Below, piece after piece: positions 10,733 to 21,443 of a stretch of DNA of 60,000 bases. Under the pieces are notes generated by a model. The model ran no database searches. It saw only the letters and a list, made by a program, of their open reading frames with translations, and was not told the origin of the DNA. Position 1 is the stretch's first letter; each line of letters starts with the position of its first letter. The stretch lies in assembly GCA_949358305.1 (NCBI GenBank), contig OX442314.1, positions 55,625,369-55,685,368 on the forward strand. The letters run 5' to 3'. The position numbers and the translations under genes are program-made. This DNA comes from Strigamia acuminata. Taxonomy: Eukaryota > Arthropoda > Chilopoda > Geophilomorpha > Linotaeniidae.

Positions 10733-11055
10733 GTCGACCAAGTCATCTACGTAAACTCCCAAGATAACTACCCCTTGTTCGCCTTTGTGTAAGTAAAGCC
10801 ATGGGTCATCCGGTAACCTTTGCAGATTCTCGTTCCAACAACGTCCAGCATGTTTCAAACCATAAAGACTTTTTACAACTTTGCATACGTAGTTATTCCA
10901 TCCTATCTAATCCTTTCGGTTGCTTCATAAATATCCTTTCTTTCAGCAAGTATGTTGTTTTAACGTCGTATTGATCTAGCAACAGGTTCTGTTTAGCTGA
11001 CATGTCCAGTAATATTCTTAGCGATTCTATTCGCACTACCAGCAAAAGTTTGATC
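10733..11055 (-). pseudogene. Copia reverse-transcriptase remnant
   Basis: Minus-strand translation gives LLDQYDVKTTYL (Copia: HQMDVKTAFL), then VCKVVKSLYGLKHAGRCWN, then VVILGVYVDDLVD with the YVDD active site. Frame changes are needed in between. The piece lies upstream, on its own strand, of the post-integrase remnant at 8940-9699, which is the reverse of the normal order. Confidence 0.75.
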
Positions 11056-11065
11056 ACCACAGACA

Positions 11066-11521
11066 ATGGCAAGCTTCACCATCATCGGCGGGAAATTGTA
11101 CAAAAAAATTTGCAGGACTCAAGTAAGTACAGGGTTTAACAAATATCATGACAAGAGGGAGTTATTTCCGGTTGCAAGGAAATATTGTATTTTATCGATT
11201 AAGAGTCGCCCTCGAATAGTAGCTGCGGCTAAGACACCAAGAATACCGTATTTTTGCAACAGTGCGGTATTGTTTCCGTATTTAACGTCACGAACGATGA
11301 AAGTATGCTTCGTTCGTGACGTTCAGACTTTGTTTGTTACATTAAACAAATATAACAAACTAAAAGCCGAAATTGTAATTGGTGACAAAAATGGCAGTTT
11401 TGAATACGGTATATGCTTTAGCAAGATTACTGGATTAACCACTGCCCCAATAGGGACATTGGTCTCCAGAATCCCTCCTTTCTTTGAAGACAGGATCTTT
11501 ATGCTCAGAACACTTTCCTAA
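11066..11521 (+). CDS. Hypothetical 151-codon frame, unrecognised
   Basis: An ATG-initiated frame with mixed composition and no recognised domain. A 14-bp-stem hairpin lies inside it (11284-11323). It abuts Copia debris and has no visible promoter or splice context. It may be an uncharacterised repeat rather than a gene. Confidence 0.2.
   Translation: MASFTIIGGKLYKKICRTQVSTGFNKYHDKRELFPVARKYCILSIKSRPRIVAAAKTPRIPYFCNSAVLFPYLTSRTMKVCFVRDVQTLFVTLNKYNKLKAEIVIGDKNGSFEYGICFSKITGLTTAPIGTLVSRIPPFFEDRIFMLRTLS
11284..11323. repeat. Perfect 14-bp inverted repeat
   Basis: AACGTCACGAACGA (11284-11297) is followed, after a 12-base loop, by its exact complement (11310-11323). It may be the centre of a small palindromic element. 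Confidence 0.85.
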
Positions 11522-11639
11522 TGACTGGAACTCCAGGTTTTCATTAGGAGCTGGATACACAGGACCTAGCTCTCTTTTAGGAAAGAACAGGAACTGGATA
11601 GCCAAGACACATTTGGATTAAGTCTTTTGACTAAACCCG

Positions 11640-12110
11640 AATAGGGTCTGAACTTTGTGCAGGTGTGTGCAGGTGTCATAATCCCTGGCTCTAATTTTGT
11701 GATAAATTCTCGAATATTATCATAAAATAAATAAAAACTTAAATAAAACTTAAATATTACTTGAATAAATATGGTGGGTGGTCTGACCTACTAAGGGGCA
11801 GGAGGGAGTTGAGTGGTGCAGGGAGTAGAGAGAGAGTGTGAGTTTGTGGTAGCTAGCGAGAGCAGTCATTTGCTGCATTGTTCCATCCTCCTCCCTGTTT
11901 ACCACTGCGATGCTCAGTGGTGTGATGTTGGTCCCACCACAGCTTCCATGAGCGGCCACATGGGCCGAGGTTATTACGGCAAAATAGTAAAGCCTACCGA
12001 CACCTTTACCCATGAGGATAACTTCCCTGTTGGCTGCTGTGTGGCGTGTCCAAGAGGCACAACCAGCATTTGCGTTAAACAAGGGAACTCCTACCCCTAG
12101 ACAACAGACT
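11640..12110. other. Unassigned GC-richer block
   Basis: Overlapping short frames are open on both strands (11750-12082 minus, 11813-12100 plus), but none is recognisable. It includes a GTGCAGGT repeat at 11658-11675 and a GAGAGAGAGTGTG tract. It looks like repeat-derived DNA of unknown family. Confidence 0.25.
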
Positions 12111-12711
12111 ACAGGTCATCAATTTTCCAATTCTTGTGAACTTTTAAGATGTTAATTTTTTTGATTAGCTTTTTGTACTTACAGTTTGAAGTTGCGATTA
12201 ATTGAATTGTGGCACTTGATCTGTTCGTATTGCAACTGCAATGCAGTATATTGATGTTGTGTCTGTTGAAAGAGTAATTTAAAATTAATGACAACTTAAA
12301 TAATTTATTACAAAAACTTGATTATAACTAATCACCAGTTGAATGTCAGAAAACCAACCATTAAAATGTTTTGAATGTTTGTCAGACAAAATAATGATGT
12401 TTAATAACTATGTTCACATTTCTTCTCCGAACATGTTGTTGAAAATTTGTATCGACAATTTTGGTGTCAAAACATAAAACGAATGGTGAACCAACTAAAA
12501 TTTAAAATACTTTTTACGGGTTTTGGAAGCAAATAAATTTCAGATTTCTGTTTTTTTGTTGTTGTTGTTGTTGTTTTTTTGAGGTTTCTGATGTATTTAA
12601 ATCAATCTTTAATGCTTTCACGTACAGCAAAATTTTTTTCTTTACTTTACTCTTGTGTAAGCAATGTGATGATGTCGCTTTCGTGTCGATTTATACATAC
12701 CGGTAAACCGA
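12110..12711. other. AT-rich stretch without a gene
   Basis: I see only short unsupported frames and a TTGTTG run at 12555-12575. Confidence 0.5.
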
Positions 12712-12719
12712 CCTGTTAC

Positions 12720-13466
12720 CAGTGTTGTATCGAACTAGAACTAATAGTTCGCGTTCGCGAACTTAGTTCGAAGTTCGCGAACTACGAACGCGAACTAGTT
12801 CCCCGTTTTGAACGAACGGGAAAAACGAACGAAGTTCGTTTTTTTGACGCGAACTACGTTCTAGTTCAGTTCTAGTTCGTTCACCAGACGTTTTATGTCA
12901 CAGCCAATCATTGACGATTTTTTAAATATTAAAGGAGTGTAATTTAATTTAATAAAACAACTTGTGATATTCTACCCTGACAACCTGTTGGTGTTTTATT
13001 GTTTTGGCGGATTTGGCGGATTTGCAATAATAGTTTTCCATTCAATTCCCTTTCGTAATCGTTTTTTCCGAGATCTTTTATCGTACTAATATGGAAGCTG
13101 AAGCTGTGGAGTTAACCGAAATTAGTCGCAATTCCTAGGCGCAGCTTACTGTCAGACGAAAATTTCGAGAATTTGATTCTTTCAATGATAAATTTATTAA
13201 TTTAAGTGTTTGTATATTTTTTTACAGTAAATAAATGTCTTATTCCAGTATAAAATGGTGTAAATAAAAATTTGAATTTGGAAAAACAATGTTTGTAAAA
13301 TGAACTGAACTAGAACTGAACTAGAACTGAACTAGAACTGAACTAGAACTTAGTTCACTTTGAGTTTTTGGGGTGAACGGGAACTAGAACTAGTTCCCTA
13401 AATTGAAAACGGTGATGAACGCGAACTAGAACTAGTTCGCGATTTAGTGAACGAGGTACAACACTG
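12720..13466. mobile_element. hAT-type non-autonomous element rich in GAACTAG motifs
   Basis: It is flanked by a perfect 8-bp duplication, CCTGTTAC (12712-12719, 13467-13474). Terminal inverted repeats start CAGTGTTGTA. Both subterminal zones are packed with short palindromes such as GAACTAGTTC and TTCGCGAA, plus four copies of the 12-bp unit GAACTAGAACTG near the right end. The middle 300 bp is unique AT-rich DNA with a short MEAEAVELTEIS frame. No transposase is present. Confidence 0.88.
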
Positions 13467-13474
13467 CCTGTTAC

Positions 13475-14520
13475 ACATCCATAGACAAGAGGCAAAGAGG
13501 CAAGAGGAACAGTCCAGGGCTCCAAACAAATGCTCTAGCCTGCAGCTTACTTTCTCTGACTGCTGAAGTTTTTAGAAGAAGTTATCGCCTCAATAAACTA
13601 AGGAGAAATGTTGCAATTTCAATATTTACTATTTAATATTTAATATCGTATGAATAGCTAATATTTGAATGCAATGTGTGACCAGGGCCGGCGCGAGGGG
13701 TGAGGCATATTTCTAGGGGTGGCATCCGTGGAGGCGCACACCCATTTTTTACTGTTCAAAAGGGCGACACAGTGCGTACATAGAATGAATGGAAAAAAGG
13801 AATAAAAGTAAACGTTTTCAATGTTGAAATACATAGCACGCTTACTACGATATGTCAACATCATATTGCAATGAATGAGAGAGATTTCAATAGTATTTCA
13901 TCTTTTTTTAACCTTTTTGTAAAGGTTTTGATGTGAAAAAAGTTTGTTGAGTTAAGATATTGACTGAATGTAGCAAAGTACAAACATTTCCGACTCGTCG
14001 CGTGTTATTTGCTTATTTGCTTTAAGAATTTTCAGCAATGTTGATATACCTTGCACGAAATGAGGGTAAACATTGCTTTGAAATATTTTTCAAGAAAGTT
14101 TCGTTAGTTTATAGGAGGCGTGTCTCCGGGTGCGAAATACTGCGCCACTATTGATATCCAGCAAATTTATTATTTTCTATATTATTTTCTATTTGATTTA
14201 TTCATTTGGATTTACATTTTTTCGATTCAATGTTAAATTTGAAAATAATTTAATAATTAATAATAATAATTAACCTGCAATTGTTGTAAAATGCTTCCAG
14301 GTGAAGCATCCACTGCCAAAATAGTAGTGAATAGTAAAGTAAAATTACTTTTGTAATCAGTTGGTGGGAAGTTCTGCACCCTCGACCTTGAACTGGTTTG
14401 TTTATGTTATCTGTGATGTCACCCATGTTGGGTGTCACTACCTGTAGAAACTAGGTAATAAAAGTTAGTTGTCTTCATTATGTCAGCCTGTATGCATCAT
14501 GTCTGTTTTTTTTTTTTTAA
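13475..14520. other. Stretch without a recognisable gene
   Basis: Short frames only. A GGCCGGCGCGAGGGGTGAGGC segment at 13686 resembles the GC-rich start of a dispersed repeat. I see nothing else. Confidence 0.45.
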
Positions 14521-14653
14521 ACCATCATTTCAAGAACTTTGGAAAGAATTTAAGGAGCATTTGTTAGACTGATCCACGTTGCATTGAGACGAAATTTTAA
14601 AATTGGTGCCAAAACAAAAGTAAGAACCTTGAAAATTCCAAATTTGAAGAAAG

Positions 14654-15208
14654 ATGGCTGCCGAGTTGGTAAAAAAGAAGAGACAAAGGAGTGCAGCAAG
14701 GACTGGAATCGACACACTACTCGAGGAGCTAAGAACCGAGTCAAGAGAAGACCTGGCACGGTTAGTAACATTGCTATGCATAAAAAATAAATTACAAGCA
14801 AAATGGAGCAATTTAGACAAATTGAAGAAGGAAATTTCTGAACTTTTGGTCGACCTTGACAAGGTTGAAATGGACGCCATTGAGACATGGGAATTCAGGG
14901 ATGGAGTTATAGCGGCTGAAACAACAATGCAAGTACTATTCGATACAATCGATACTAAAGAAATCGAGATGAGGGAACGGACGAGCGCAATGAACAGAAA
15001 CCACAAAACGAAAAAATCAACAAAAGATGTGGCCAACTATTCGAAAAAAAAGAGGTATTCAAAAAGAATGTTAAAAATAAAAACCATCACACATTTATCT
15101 GCAACACTGAAGAAAAGCAAACGAGGCCGAAAATACACTTTCAGCTGCTGTGGTCGAATCACTTACCATGTTTACATGGTCAAAGTTTTCCAGATAAGTG
15201 AAAATTAA
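14654..15208 (+). pseudogene. BEL/Pao gag N-terminal remnant
   Basis: The frame starts MAAELVKKKRQRSAARTG and continues as a charged, heptad-like coiled coil (LLEELRTESREDL, LDKLKKEISELLVDLDKVE), typical of the first ~110 residues of BEL gag. About 40 bp upstream is ATTGGTGCCAAAAC, close to the tRNA-Phe primer-binding site of the complete BEL element. After about 14990 the sequence becomes lysine-rich and unrelated, so the rest of gag-pol has been lost. Assignment is by resemblance only. Confidence 0.55.
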
Positions 15209-15252
15209 GATTTTATTTATCTGGATAACCGTTTGCGTTTACATGATGCAAC

Positions 15253-16200
15253 CTGTTGCAACCTGTGTGATTATTCCTGTTCATATTATTCGCAATTGAG
15301 ATAACACATGCTCAAACATACTGGGGAAAAACCATTCAAGCTGTGAGTGTTCGGACGGACGCCACGTGGTCGGGGGAGAGCCACGGAGGCGCTGGACGCA
15401 ACACACATGATAAAACAAACCACGAAATACACGGAGACACAATATAGTTTTAGTTATTGGCTTTATTAGATGTCTAGGGGTATGATGCAGTGTCCCATAG
15501 TGTATTTCCCAGTGCGGCGGTTCCTTCGAACCGCCCCTAAACAGACCGCATGGCACGGCGGCCATCGGCCGCCATGACACACGAGGTCGGATATATCTTT
15601 CGGGCCACGCCGCCGAAGTTACGGATAACGTCCGGCGGACGTGGCGCAACTGGACGCTCAGGTACCGGCGGGCGACAACGTCGCCACGCCGATAGTTCGG
15701 GTTATCTTTGCAGCCAGTTTCGGAGGCGGTCGCGATGCGACCGTTCGCCTTGCTGGTTGCTGAACAACTCACTGGGTCCCTACGGGGCCAACCACTTCCG
15801 GAAGGGCGACTTCCGGGGCCCGATCCTGCTTGACCAAAGGCCCGCAGCTCCACCTGGTTGCGGAGGACCGCAACAGGCTGCGCGAGATACGAGAGGCGCT
15901 GGAGCTGCGCCAAGTGCATGGCCGTTGCAGTGCAGCGACCCGTGCGCAGGGGCAGCTGGTCACAAAGCGTTATTTGTGTGCTTATTCTTGTGTTTAGAAT
16001 GGGGCATTAAAAAACCATGTTGCAACCCATATGGGAAACAAACCATTTAAGTATCATTTGTGTGCTTATTGTAGTGTTCAAAGTGCGGATTTAAGAAAAC
16101 ATTTATTAAGACATACTGGGGGAAAAACCATTCAAGTGTCATTTGTGTGCTTATTGTAGTGTTCAAATTGGGGATTTAAGAAAGCATTTATTAGCTAATA
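15253..16200 (+). pseudogene. Zinc-finger unit A, broken by a solo LTR
   Basis: A short stretch, homologous to finger 1 of the other genes, runs from TGTTGCAACCTGTG to the end of AAACCATTCAAGC. It already has an in-frame stop (CAATTGAGATAA in place of the QLKQHM codons). A 623-bp solo LTR then intervenes. After it come about three more finger repeats (15969-16200), with a stop at TGTTTAG and decayed linkers. The leader and 3' flank typical of the array are missing, so this is the most degraded unit and marks the left edge of the array. Confidence 0.85.
15342..15964 (-). mobile_element. Solo LTR (Gypsy-like target size) in zinc-finger unit A
   Basis: The ends are TGTGAGTG and GGTCACA (inverted TGTGA/TCACA). 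A perfect 4-bp duplication AAGC flanks it (15338-15341, 15965-15968). It is GC-rich and has an AATAAAGCC on the minus strand at about 15465, so I place it on that strand. A GC-rich block at 15768-15896 has an inverted relative at 45110-45234. No internal retroelement sequence remains. Confidence 0.8.
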
Positions 16201-16589
16201 ACTTAACTGATCAGGATTTAAAAGTGCACATTCCACTTGTTTGTGTACATTTTTGATATCCTCTCTTCTTTCCATCTTTCTGCATATTTCTTGCAAAATC
16301 CTCGGGTTTGATTGGCTGCAATGGGAACGCAACTCCGTCGTTACGTTAAGAAGCTACTGAGAATCGTCTCGTAAGCTTAATGTCGCCAGTACCAACTAGA
16401 TAGTGGCCAATTGATCGCAAATTATCTTCAGGGACTAAACAAAAATGACTTCGATTTCAAAAGACCTGTGTGTGCTATCTGCATCTTTTTAACAATGCCA
16501 CCATTTATAATTTTATTCTTGTGTTGTCAACTCAATTTTTATGATGCACATTTATGTTATGAAAAAAGTTCATGCATCGATTAATGGTT

Positions 16590-16770
16590 CTAAGGTGCCC
16601 AATCCACAACCTTTAAAACATCATCTAACAAATCCACTTTGACATAGTTTTGTTGTGTGCACAGAAGCATTATCTTCTTGGTAATTCAAATTCCTAGAAA
16701 GGTTAATGTCAAGTTGAATTGGTAGATATCGCATTTGTCAAGTCAGTAGTGCCTTGAAGATAGGCACTAC
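16590..16770 (-). pseudogene. Tc1/mariner transposase fragment
   Basis: Minus-strand translation gives NYQEDNASVHTTKLCQSGF, matching the second catalytic aspartate region (QDNA..H) of Tc1/mariner transposases. After a frameshift it continues DVLKVVDWAP, matching the V..LDWPA segment. The catalytic domain is broken, and no termini are visible. Confidence 0.6.
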
Positions 16771-16799
16771 TTGACCAACTTGTCAAAAACTTGCGTAAT

Positions 16800-17590
16800 G
16801 GTGAAATTGAGAATCCAAGGGTGTGTGGTACAATTAGAATATCGTCTTGGTAGACCAAGATGCCTTAAATTCTGTGAAAAATTGTCTACAATCCTCTGAA
16901 ACATTTCCGAGGATGGGGTCATCTTTTTCGAAGGTATTATATTTTTATATACAATTTATCTGGTGCCGGTCGTGCTCCATTCAGAGTCCATTCCAAAATT
17001 TCTTGCCGATCTTCCAACTCGCACCCTCCAACTCCCACCCACAACTAAAAATAAAAATAAAACTCCAAATTGCCATAATTCCACCATTTCCCACCTTTAA
17101 AACCATCTCAAAACCCTCCAGCAAACTCCAAATCAAAATTCCTACCAAAATGGCTCAACCAATGACAATACGCGTAATTAATCTTGACTTATTGCTGATG
17201 AATTTACGATCCCCTAGAAGCTTCAGACCAAACTCACCTAAACAGCTAATCCCATCCAATGACATCAAGTCGCCAATCATAAAAAAAGTTTTCAACGTGT
17301 CCATTCATTGTTTCAAACAACACGATAAACAAGCACGACCAGATAAAAAGATCTCTAAATCCAACCCAAGTGTCGCCATGACAACCGCACGTTCCTCGCA
17401 TTCCACGCCGGTTCCGCCGCCCCAGCAGGTGTCCGCACCACATTCCTTGACGACGAGTCGCGACACTTTTCCACCCACACACCTAGACCACTGTCCACTA
17501 TAGTGTCCACCTGGCGCGCCTGATTCGATGAATAGACGGAAGCTGCGCATCAAACTCGACTCTTTAATTGTGCACTTAAACTAATACATC
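16800..17590. other. A+C-rich stretch with a low-complexity frame
   Basis: A 218-codon frame (16847-17503, plus) is rich in S, P, K, N and I because of repeated CCAACTCCCACCC/AAAATAAAA strings. I see no domain and doubt that it is a gene. A TCCACCTGGCGCGCC motif lies near 17505. Confidence 0.35.
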
Positions 17591-17599
17591 CATCAATCT

Positions 17600-18431
17600 G
17601 ATCTGAGGAAGTCATTTTTTTCATATACATTCGTTCATATTTTGGAAATCTTTTCTTGAAAAATATCCGTTTAAGTACATGCTGATGCGATTTTCTAGTT
17701 CAATTCTTTCCAGTACAACAATGTGAAACTTAACTGGAATTGGAATGCCCGCCATGACACCTCATCCTCACGGAACGACGAAACATCGACGTGTCGTGTG
17801 CGGCCAAAACGGGTACTGAGAAACGGAAAATACTTCGCAGAATACTCGCATATTCGTAAATATTATTGAGCGAAATGCTTTTGGATTTGTTTTTGTGAAT
17901 AGAAATCAATATTTGTAGATGTTTCAGCGCAAACAAGACAGATTGGGCGCGCTATTTCGACGAATCGTTAAGCCTATCGTCGCGATCGTGTCGTTCTTCT
18001 CTGTAATTTCCACGGGACTCTTCGCATAATTACCCAGAAATTTCAGCAGGTTTTAGTTTGTCGATTCCATCAATTCCATCCTCAGTGTAGAGGGCATGAT
18101 TTTTTATGAGGTTAGTTAATTATTTTTCTTGTTTTAATTTTAGGACAAATATTCATTGTGTGATAAATACAGTCGCGATCGTGTCGATCTCCTCTGTAAA
18201 TCTCCACGAGACTCTTCCATAATTATCCAGAAATTTCAACAGGTTTTAGTTTGTTGATTCAACTTCTTTGCACTGTGAGCCATCAATTCCATCCTCAGTG
18301 TACACGGCATGATTTTTCATGAGGTTATCTTTCTCGTTTTAATTTTAGGATAAGCATTCATCTCGTGATAAATACAGTTGCTGCAAATCTTCCACTCAAG
18401 TTCACATTGAATTACTTCATAAAAATCAAAA
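17600..18431. repeat. Unit B leader with an internal duplication
   Basis: The array leader starts at GAGGAAGTCATTTTT. It carries the opposite-strand [13 protein letters not shown] start (ATG at 17755) and ends TCAAAAATG. A segment of about 190 bp, from GTCGCGATCGTGTCG through the TTTTAATTTTAGGA acceptor-like string to GATAAATACAGT, is present twice (about 17980-18172 and 18173-18376). This makes the leader longer than in other units. GTTAGTTAATT...TTTTAG could be a very short 5'-UTR intron. Confidence 0.75.
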
Positions 18432-19370
18432 ATGAACATAAAACGTCAGGATTTCTGTTGCAACTTATGTGATTATTCATGTTCATATTATTCGCAATTG
18501 AAAGACCACATGTTTAAACATACTGTGGAAAAACCATTCAAGTGTCATTTGTGTGATTATTCTTGTGCTAGAAGTGGGCATTTAAAGAGACATTTATTAA
18601 TACATACTGGCGAAAAACCATTCACGTGTCATTTGTGTGCTTATTCTAGTGGTCATAGTGGGGCTTTAAAAAGACATTTATTAATTCATACTGGGGAAAA
18701 ACCATTCAAGTGCCATTTGTGTGCTTTTTCCTGCATTCAAAGTGGGCAACTAAGAAGCCACATTGCAACCCGCCATACTGAGGAAAATCAATTCAAATGT
18801 CTTGTGTGTGCTTATTCTTGTGTTAAAAGTGGGAATTTAAAAAAACATTTATTAAAACATTCTTGGAAAAAACCACTCAAGTGCCATGTATGTGCTTATT
18901 GTTGTGTTCATAGTAAGACTTTAAAAACACATTTATTAAAACATTCTTGGAAAAAACCATTCAAGTGTCATTTGTGTGCTTATTCTTGTGTTAAAAGTGG
19001 GGGTTTAAAAACTCATTTGTTAGTACACACTGGGGAAAAACCATTCGAGTGTCATTTGTGTGCTTTTTCTAGTGTTTATAGTGGGGCTTTAAAAAGACAT
19101 TTATTAATACATACTGGGGAAAAACCATTCAAGTGTCATTTGTGTGCTTATTCTTGTAATCAAAGTGGGAGTTTAAAAACACATTTATTGATACATACTG
19201 GGGAAAAACCATGCAAGTGCCATTTTTGTGCTTATTCTTGTGTTTATAGTAGGGATTTAAGAAAACATATTGCAACCCATACTGGAGAAAAACCATTCAA
19301 GTGTGATACGTGTGCTTATTCCTGTATTACAAGTGGGCAACTAAAAATACATGGCTTGAAAAAACATTAA
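18432..19370 (+). CDS. C2H2 zinc-finger gene B, 11 fingers
   Basis: This 312-residue protein is almost nothing but zinc fingers, so it is presumably a nuclear DNA- (or RNA-) binding protein. Eleven C-x2-C-x12-H-x3/4-H modules of 28 residues start at residue 10 and are joined mostly by TGEKP linkers. Two linkers are HSWKKP, which is unusual. There is no KRAB, BTB, ZAD or SET domain. The finger core has Cys where most C2H2 fingers have Phe (CAYSC). Fingers 1 and 11 are conserved across the array, while the middle ones vary at helix positions -1, 3 and 6. The ATG is fixed by the conserved leader TCAAAAATGAA and by MxxKRQDFCCNLC in all paralogs. It is the largest intact member. Confidence 0.92.
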   Translation: MNIKRQDFCCNLCDYSCSYYSQLKDHMFKHTVEKPFKCHLCDYSCARSGHLKRHLLIHTGEKPFTCHLCAYSSGHSGALKRHLLIHTGEKPFKCHLCAFSCIQSGQLRSHIATRHTEENQFKCLVCAYSCVKSGNLKKHLLKHSWKKPLKCHVCAYCCVHSKTLKTHLLKHSWKKPFKCHLCAYSCVKSGGLKTHLLVHTGEKPFECHLCAFSSVYSGALKRHLLIHTGEKPFKCHLCAYSCNQSGSLKTHLLIHTGEKPCKCHFCAYSCVYSRDLRKHIATHTGEKPFKCDTCAYSCITSGQLKIHGLKKH

Positions 19371-19770
19371 ACTAAGCATACAATTTAAAATTTTTGCATT
19401 TGTTTATTACGTTCATAACTCTTAAATTCGCCACGGTTAATTAATTTTTTATTTTATTTGTGTATTTCATTTTGGATTTTTAACATAACATTATTACTTT
19501 TTTTAACTGAAAAGTTTAGTAAACTTAAATGTGTTGAATTGTATTTTTTTTCTCGCTTAATTTCTCAATTTTTAAAACACACAGAAAACCTGTGAAACCC
19601 TAATTTCAAATTAAATGTAAAAATCTCTTTTCTGCTTTCACCTTTTGTGTTTACTGTATTTGACAAACAGATTATTAAAAATAACGTTGCTTTCTGTATT
19701 GTTCATACCGTATTTTCTTCAACTGCGTGTCTAGCCTGTCTAGTCCATGTGCGTCTAATTAATTTGGATA
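19371..19770. repeat. Unit B 3' flank
   Basis: The AT-rich 3' module is shared by all units: TTTTGCATTTGTTTATTACGTTCATA, then AACTGAAAAGTTTAG, then TTTTTGTGTTTACTGTATTTGACAAACAGATTATTAAAAATAAC. It should contain the 3' UTR. I could not fix a polyadenylation site. Confidence 0.7.
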
Positions 19771-20214
19771 CAAATACCAAGTGTACAGTGTAGGTAAATT
19801 TCAATTCTACAAATAAAACATCTGGAACAGTATACAATAGTTTTTTATTTTCACTTTTTTAATACAATAACAATTTACAGGTCTGTTTGTATCCTCGCAT
19901 CATGAAAAATTTAACTTGCAAGTATATATTTTTTTTTTGAACTATTATACCCATTACAAGAGCACAATATAGTAATTGTTGTCAAACATTTGATGCTTAA
20001 GCGTAAAATATACCAATTTGGTGTCAAGGTTTATGTGTTTAGGGACAATTTTAGTTGGAGAAGTTTGTGCCGCAAATGTGTAAATGCGACACCGGTCATG
20101 CGCATGGTGCTATTATCTTCAATCATGTTGGCATCACAGCCACAGATGTTTGATTTTCATATTTGTCAAAAAATTAAAATTGATTGAATTAAAATTTTCT
20201 GAAAACGAATATAG
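19771..20214. other. Stretch without a gene
   Basis: AT-rich. A 65-codon frame (19990-20187) is unsupported. I see nothing recognisable. Confidence 0.45.
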
Positions 20215-20390
20215 AATTACAAACATTAAAATTACTGCTGAAAATAAATAAAAAATAAAAGTAAAAATTTTCACAGACGACAGGATTTGAACCTGTGTGG
20301 AAAGATTCCTAGTCCATTCATTCAAACTATTATTGTCTTCATGCAGGCAGTCATGTTGGTGAACAGAGTTGTGATGTCATGTAAATTACT
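20215..20390. mobile_element. Half-copy relic of the palindromic element
   Basis: It matches the right arm of the 9703-10729 palindrome from ACATTAAAATTACTGCT through the B-box-like GGATTTGAACCTGTGTGG to GTTGGTGAACARAG. The A-box-like segment is deleted (ATTCATTCAAACTATTATTG). It is a single arm, not a palindrome, so the family may predate the inverted arrangement. Confidence 0.7.
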
Positions 20391-20585
20391 TTGGGTTCCA
20401 GAGTAAGGTTAGTATAGGCTAATCACCAAGTGTAGTGCTATACTTGACTTTTTTACTCAAGAAAATCAAAAAAAAGTGGTTCAACACTCAGTAAAGAATC
20501 CTGTGTGTTGTAACAGGTTGTAACAATGTGAGAGAGAGGTGCATTTAAATATAAGAAAAATAGATTGTTTAGATCATGTGAATAT

Positions 20586-20591
20586 TTTATT
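20586..20591 (-). promoter_or_regulatory. AATAAA about 140 bases after the TIR stop codon
   Basis: A minus-strand AATAAA lies downstream of the TIR frame and could be its polyadenylation signal. Confidence 0.4.
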
Positions 20592-20732
20592 GAAAAATAA
20601 TTTTAACAATTGTGAATTACACACTTCTGCGGTCTCCTTGTGTGAGGTAAATTGGGTTAGAATGAGAGGACCAATCACAAACAGTTAGAGTAGCCAATAC
20701 GACGCATTGGTGAGATGACTCATCAAAACGCA

Positions 20733-21169
20733 TCACAAGCCAAATGTAAAGGATAAACGAGGGAAAAAATAGGTACGCAAATTAGAATCTAGCTCAACAT
20801 CATCTATTTGTTCCAAAACAACAACAACCAAACGCTTGCACTTGTTGTCAAGCAATTTCACATGTGCAAATTTGAATTCATATCGACACCATTCACTTTG
20901 CAAATAATTGGGAGTTAAAAGAGCAACAGTCACGCAGTTATTCTCCACCGCATAAGCTACGGACTCGGCAATTAAACCTCCAACTGGAAAATCTCTTTGA
21001 TGAATGCACAGTCTATAATCCCTTAACCGAGGTACCAATTTCTCTGCCACCCAATCGCCATCTTCGTTTGCGTAAGAAATGAAGGCTTCAAATATTTTAT
21101 TCTCATCAGCATCTTTGTTATGGAACAATTGCTCTCCATATCTCGAATACAACCAAACTTTGACTGTCA
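20733..21169 (-). pseudogene. Toll-type TIR domain exon, C-terminally divergent
   Basis: TIR domains of Toll receptors sit in the cytoplasm and recruit MyD88-type adaptors. The frame reads [12 protein letters not shown], then box 1 [11 protein letters not shown], then box 2 [18 protein letters not shown], then [12 protein letters not shown] and [10 protein letters not shown], a close match to Toll TIRs. It starts at an acceptor-like TACTGCAG, with an in-frame stop shortly upstream, so it would be a 3' exon. After [10 protein letters not shown] the sequence departs from the family: the final helix and the box 3 FW motif are replaced by [10 protein letters not shown] and a stop. No ectodomain or membrane segment is nearby. 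It is a receptor fragment or pseudogene. An unusual functional end cannot be excluded. Confidence 0.8.
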
Positions 21170-21170
21170 C

Positions 21171-21443
21171 TGCAGTATGTATTAACTAAATCTTTGAAAT
21201 TAACGTCTGGGTGAGATGACGGCTCAACAATACATTCTTCAATTTTATTTATTTATATAATCGCACTCCGAAGGAGTAAAAAGAAATGAGATACAATTTT
21301 ACTATTGTCTGCATCCAAACGAAAAACACTGCATCAAGCCATGCATGGAATCACGTGCAATATTTTAAATTTGCAGATTGAACCCATCACCACTTACACT
21401 GAATGGGAGGAAACACTAATAGCGGGACAAGGCAGACGCTGCT
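21171..21443. other. Stretch between TIR exon and hypothetical frame
   Basis: It contains a TTTATTTATATAATCGCACTCCGAAGGAGT tail like the one at 7200-7262. No gene is visible. Confidence 0.35.

Noticed and set aside
16847-17503. 218-codon frame as a gene
   Set aside because: Low-complexity composition from A+C-rich repeats, no domain, and no splice or promoter context.
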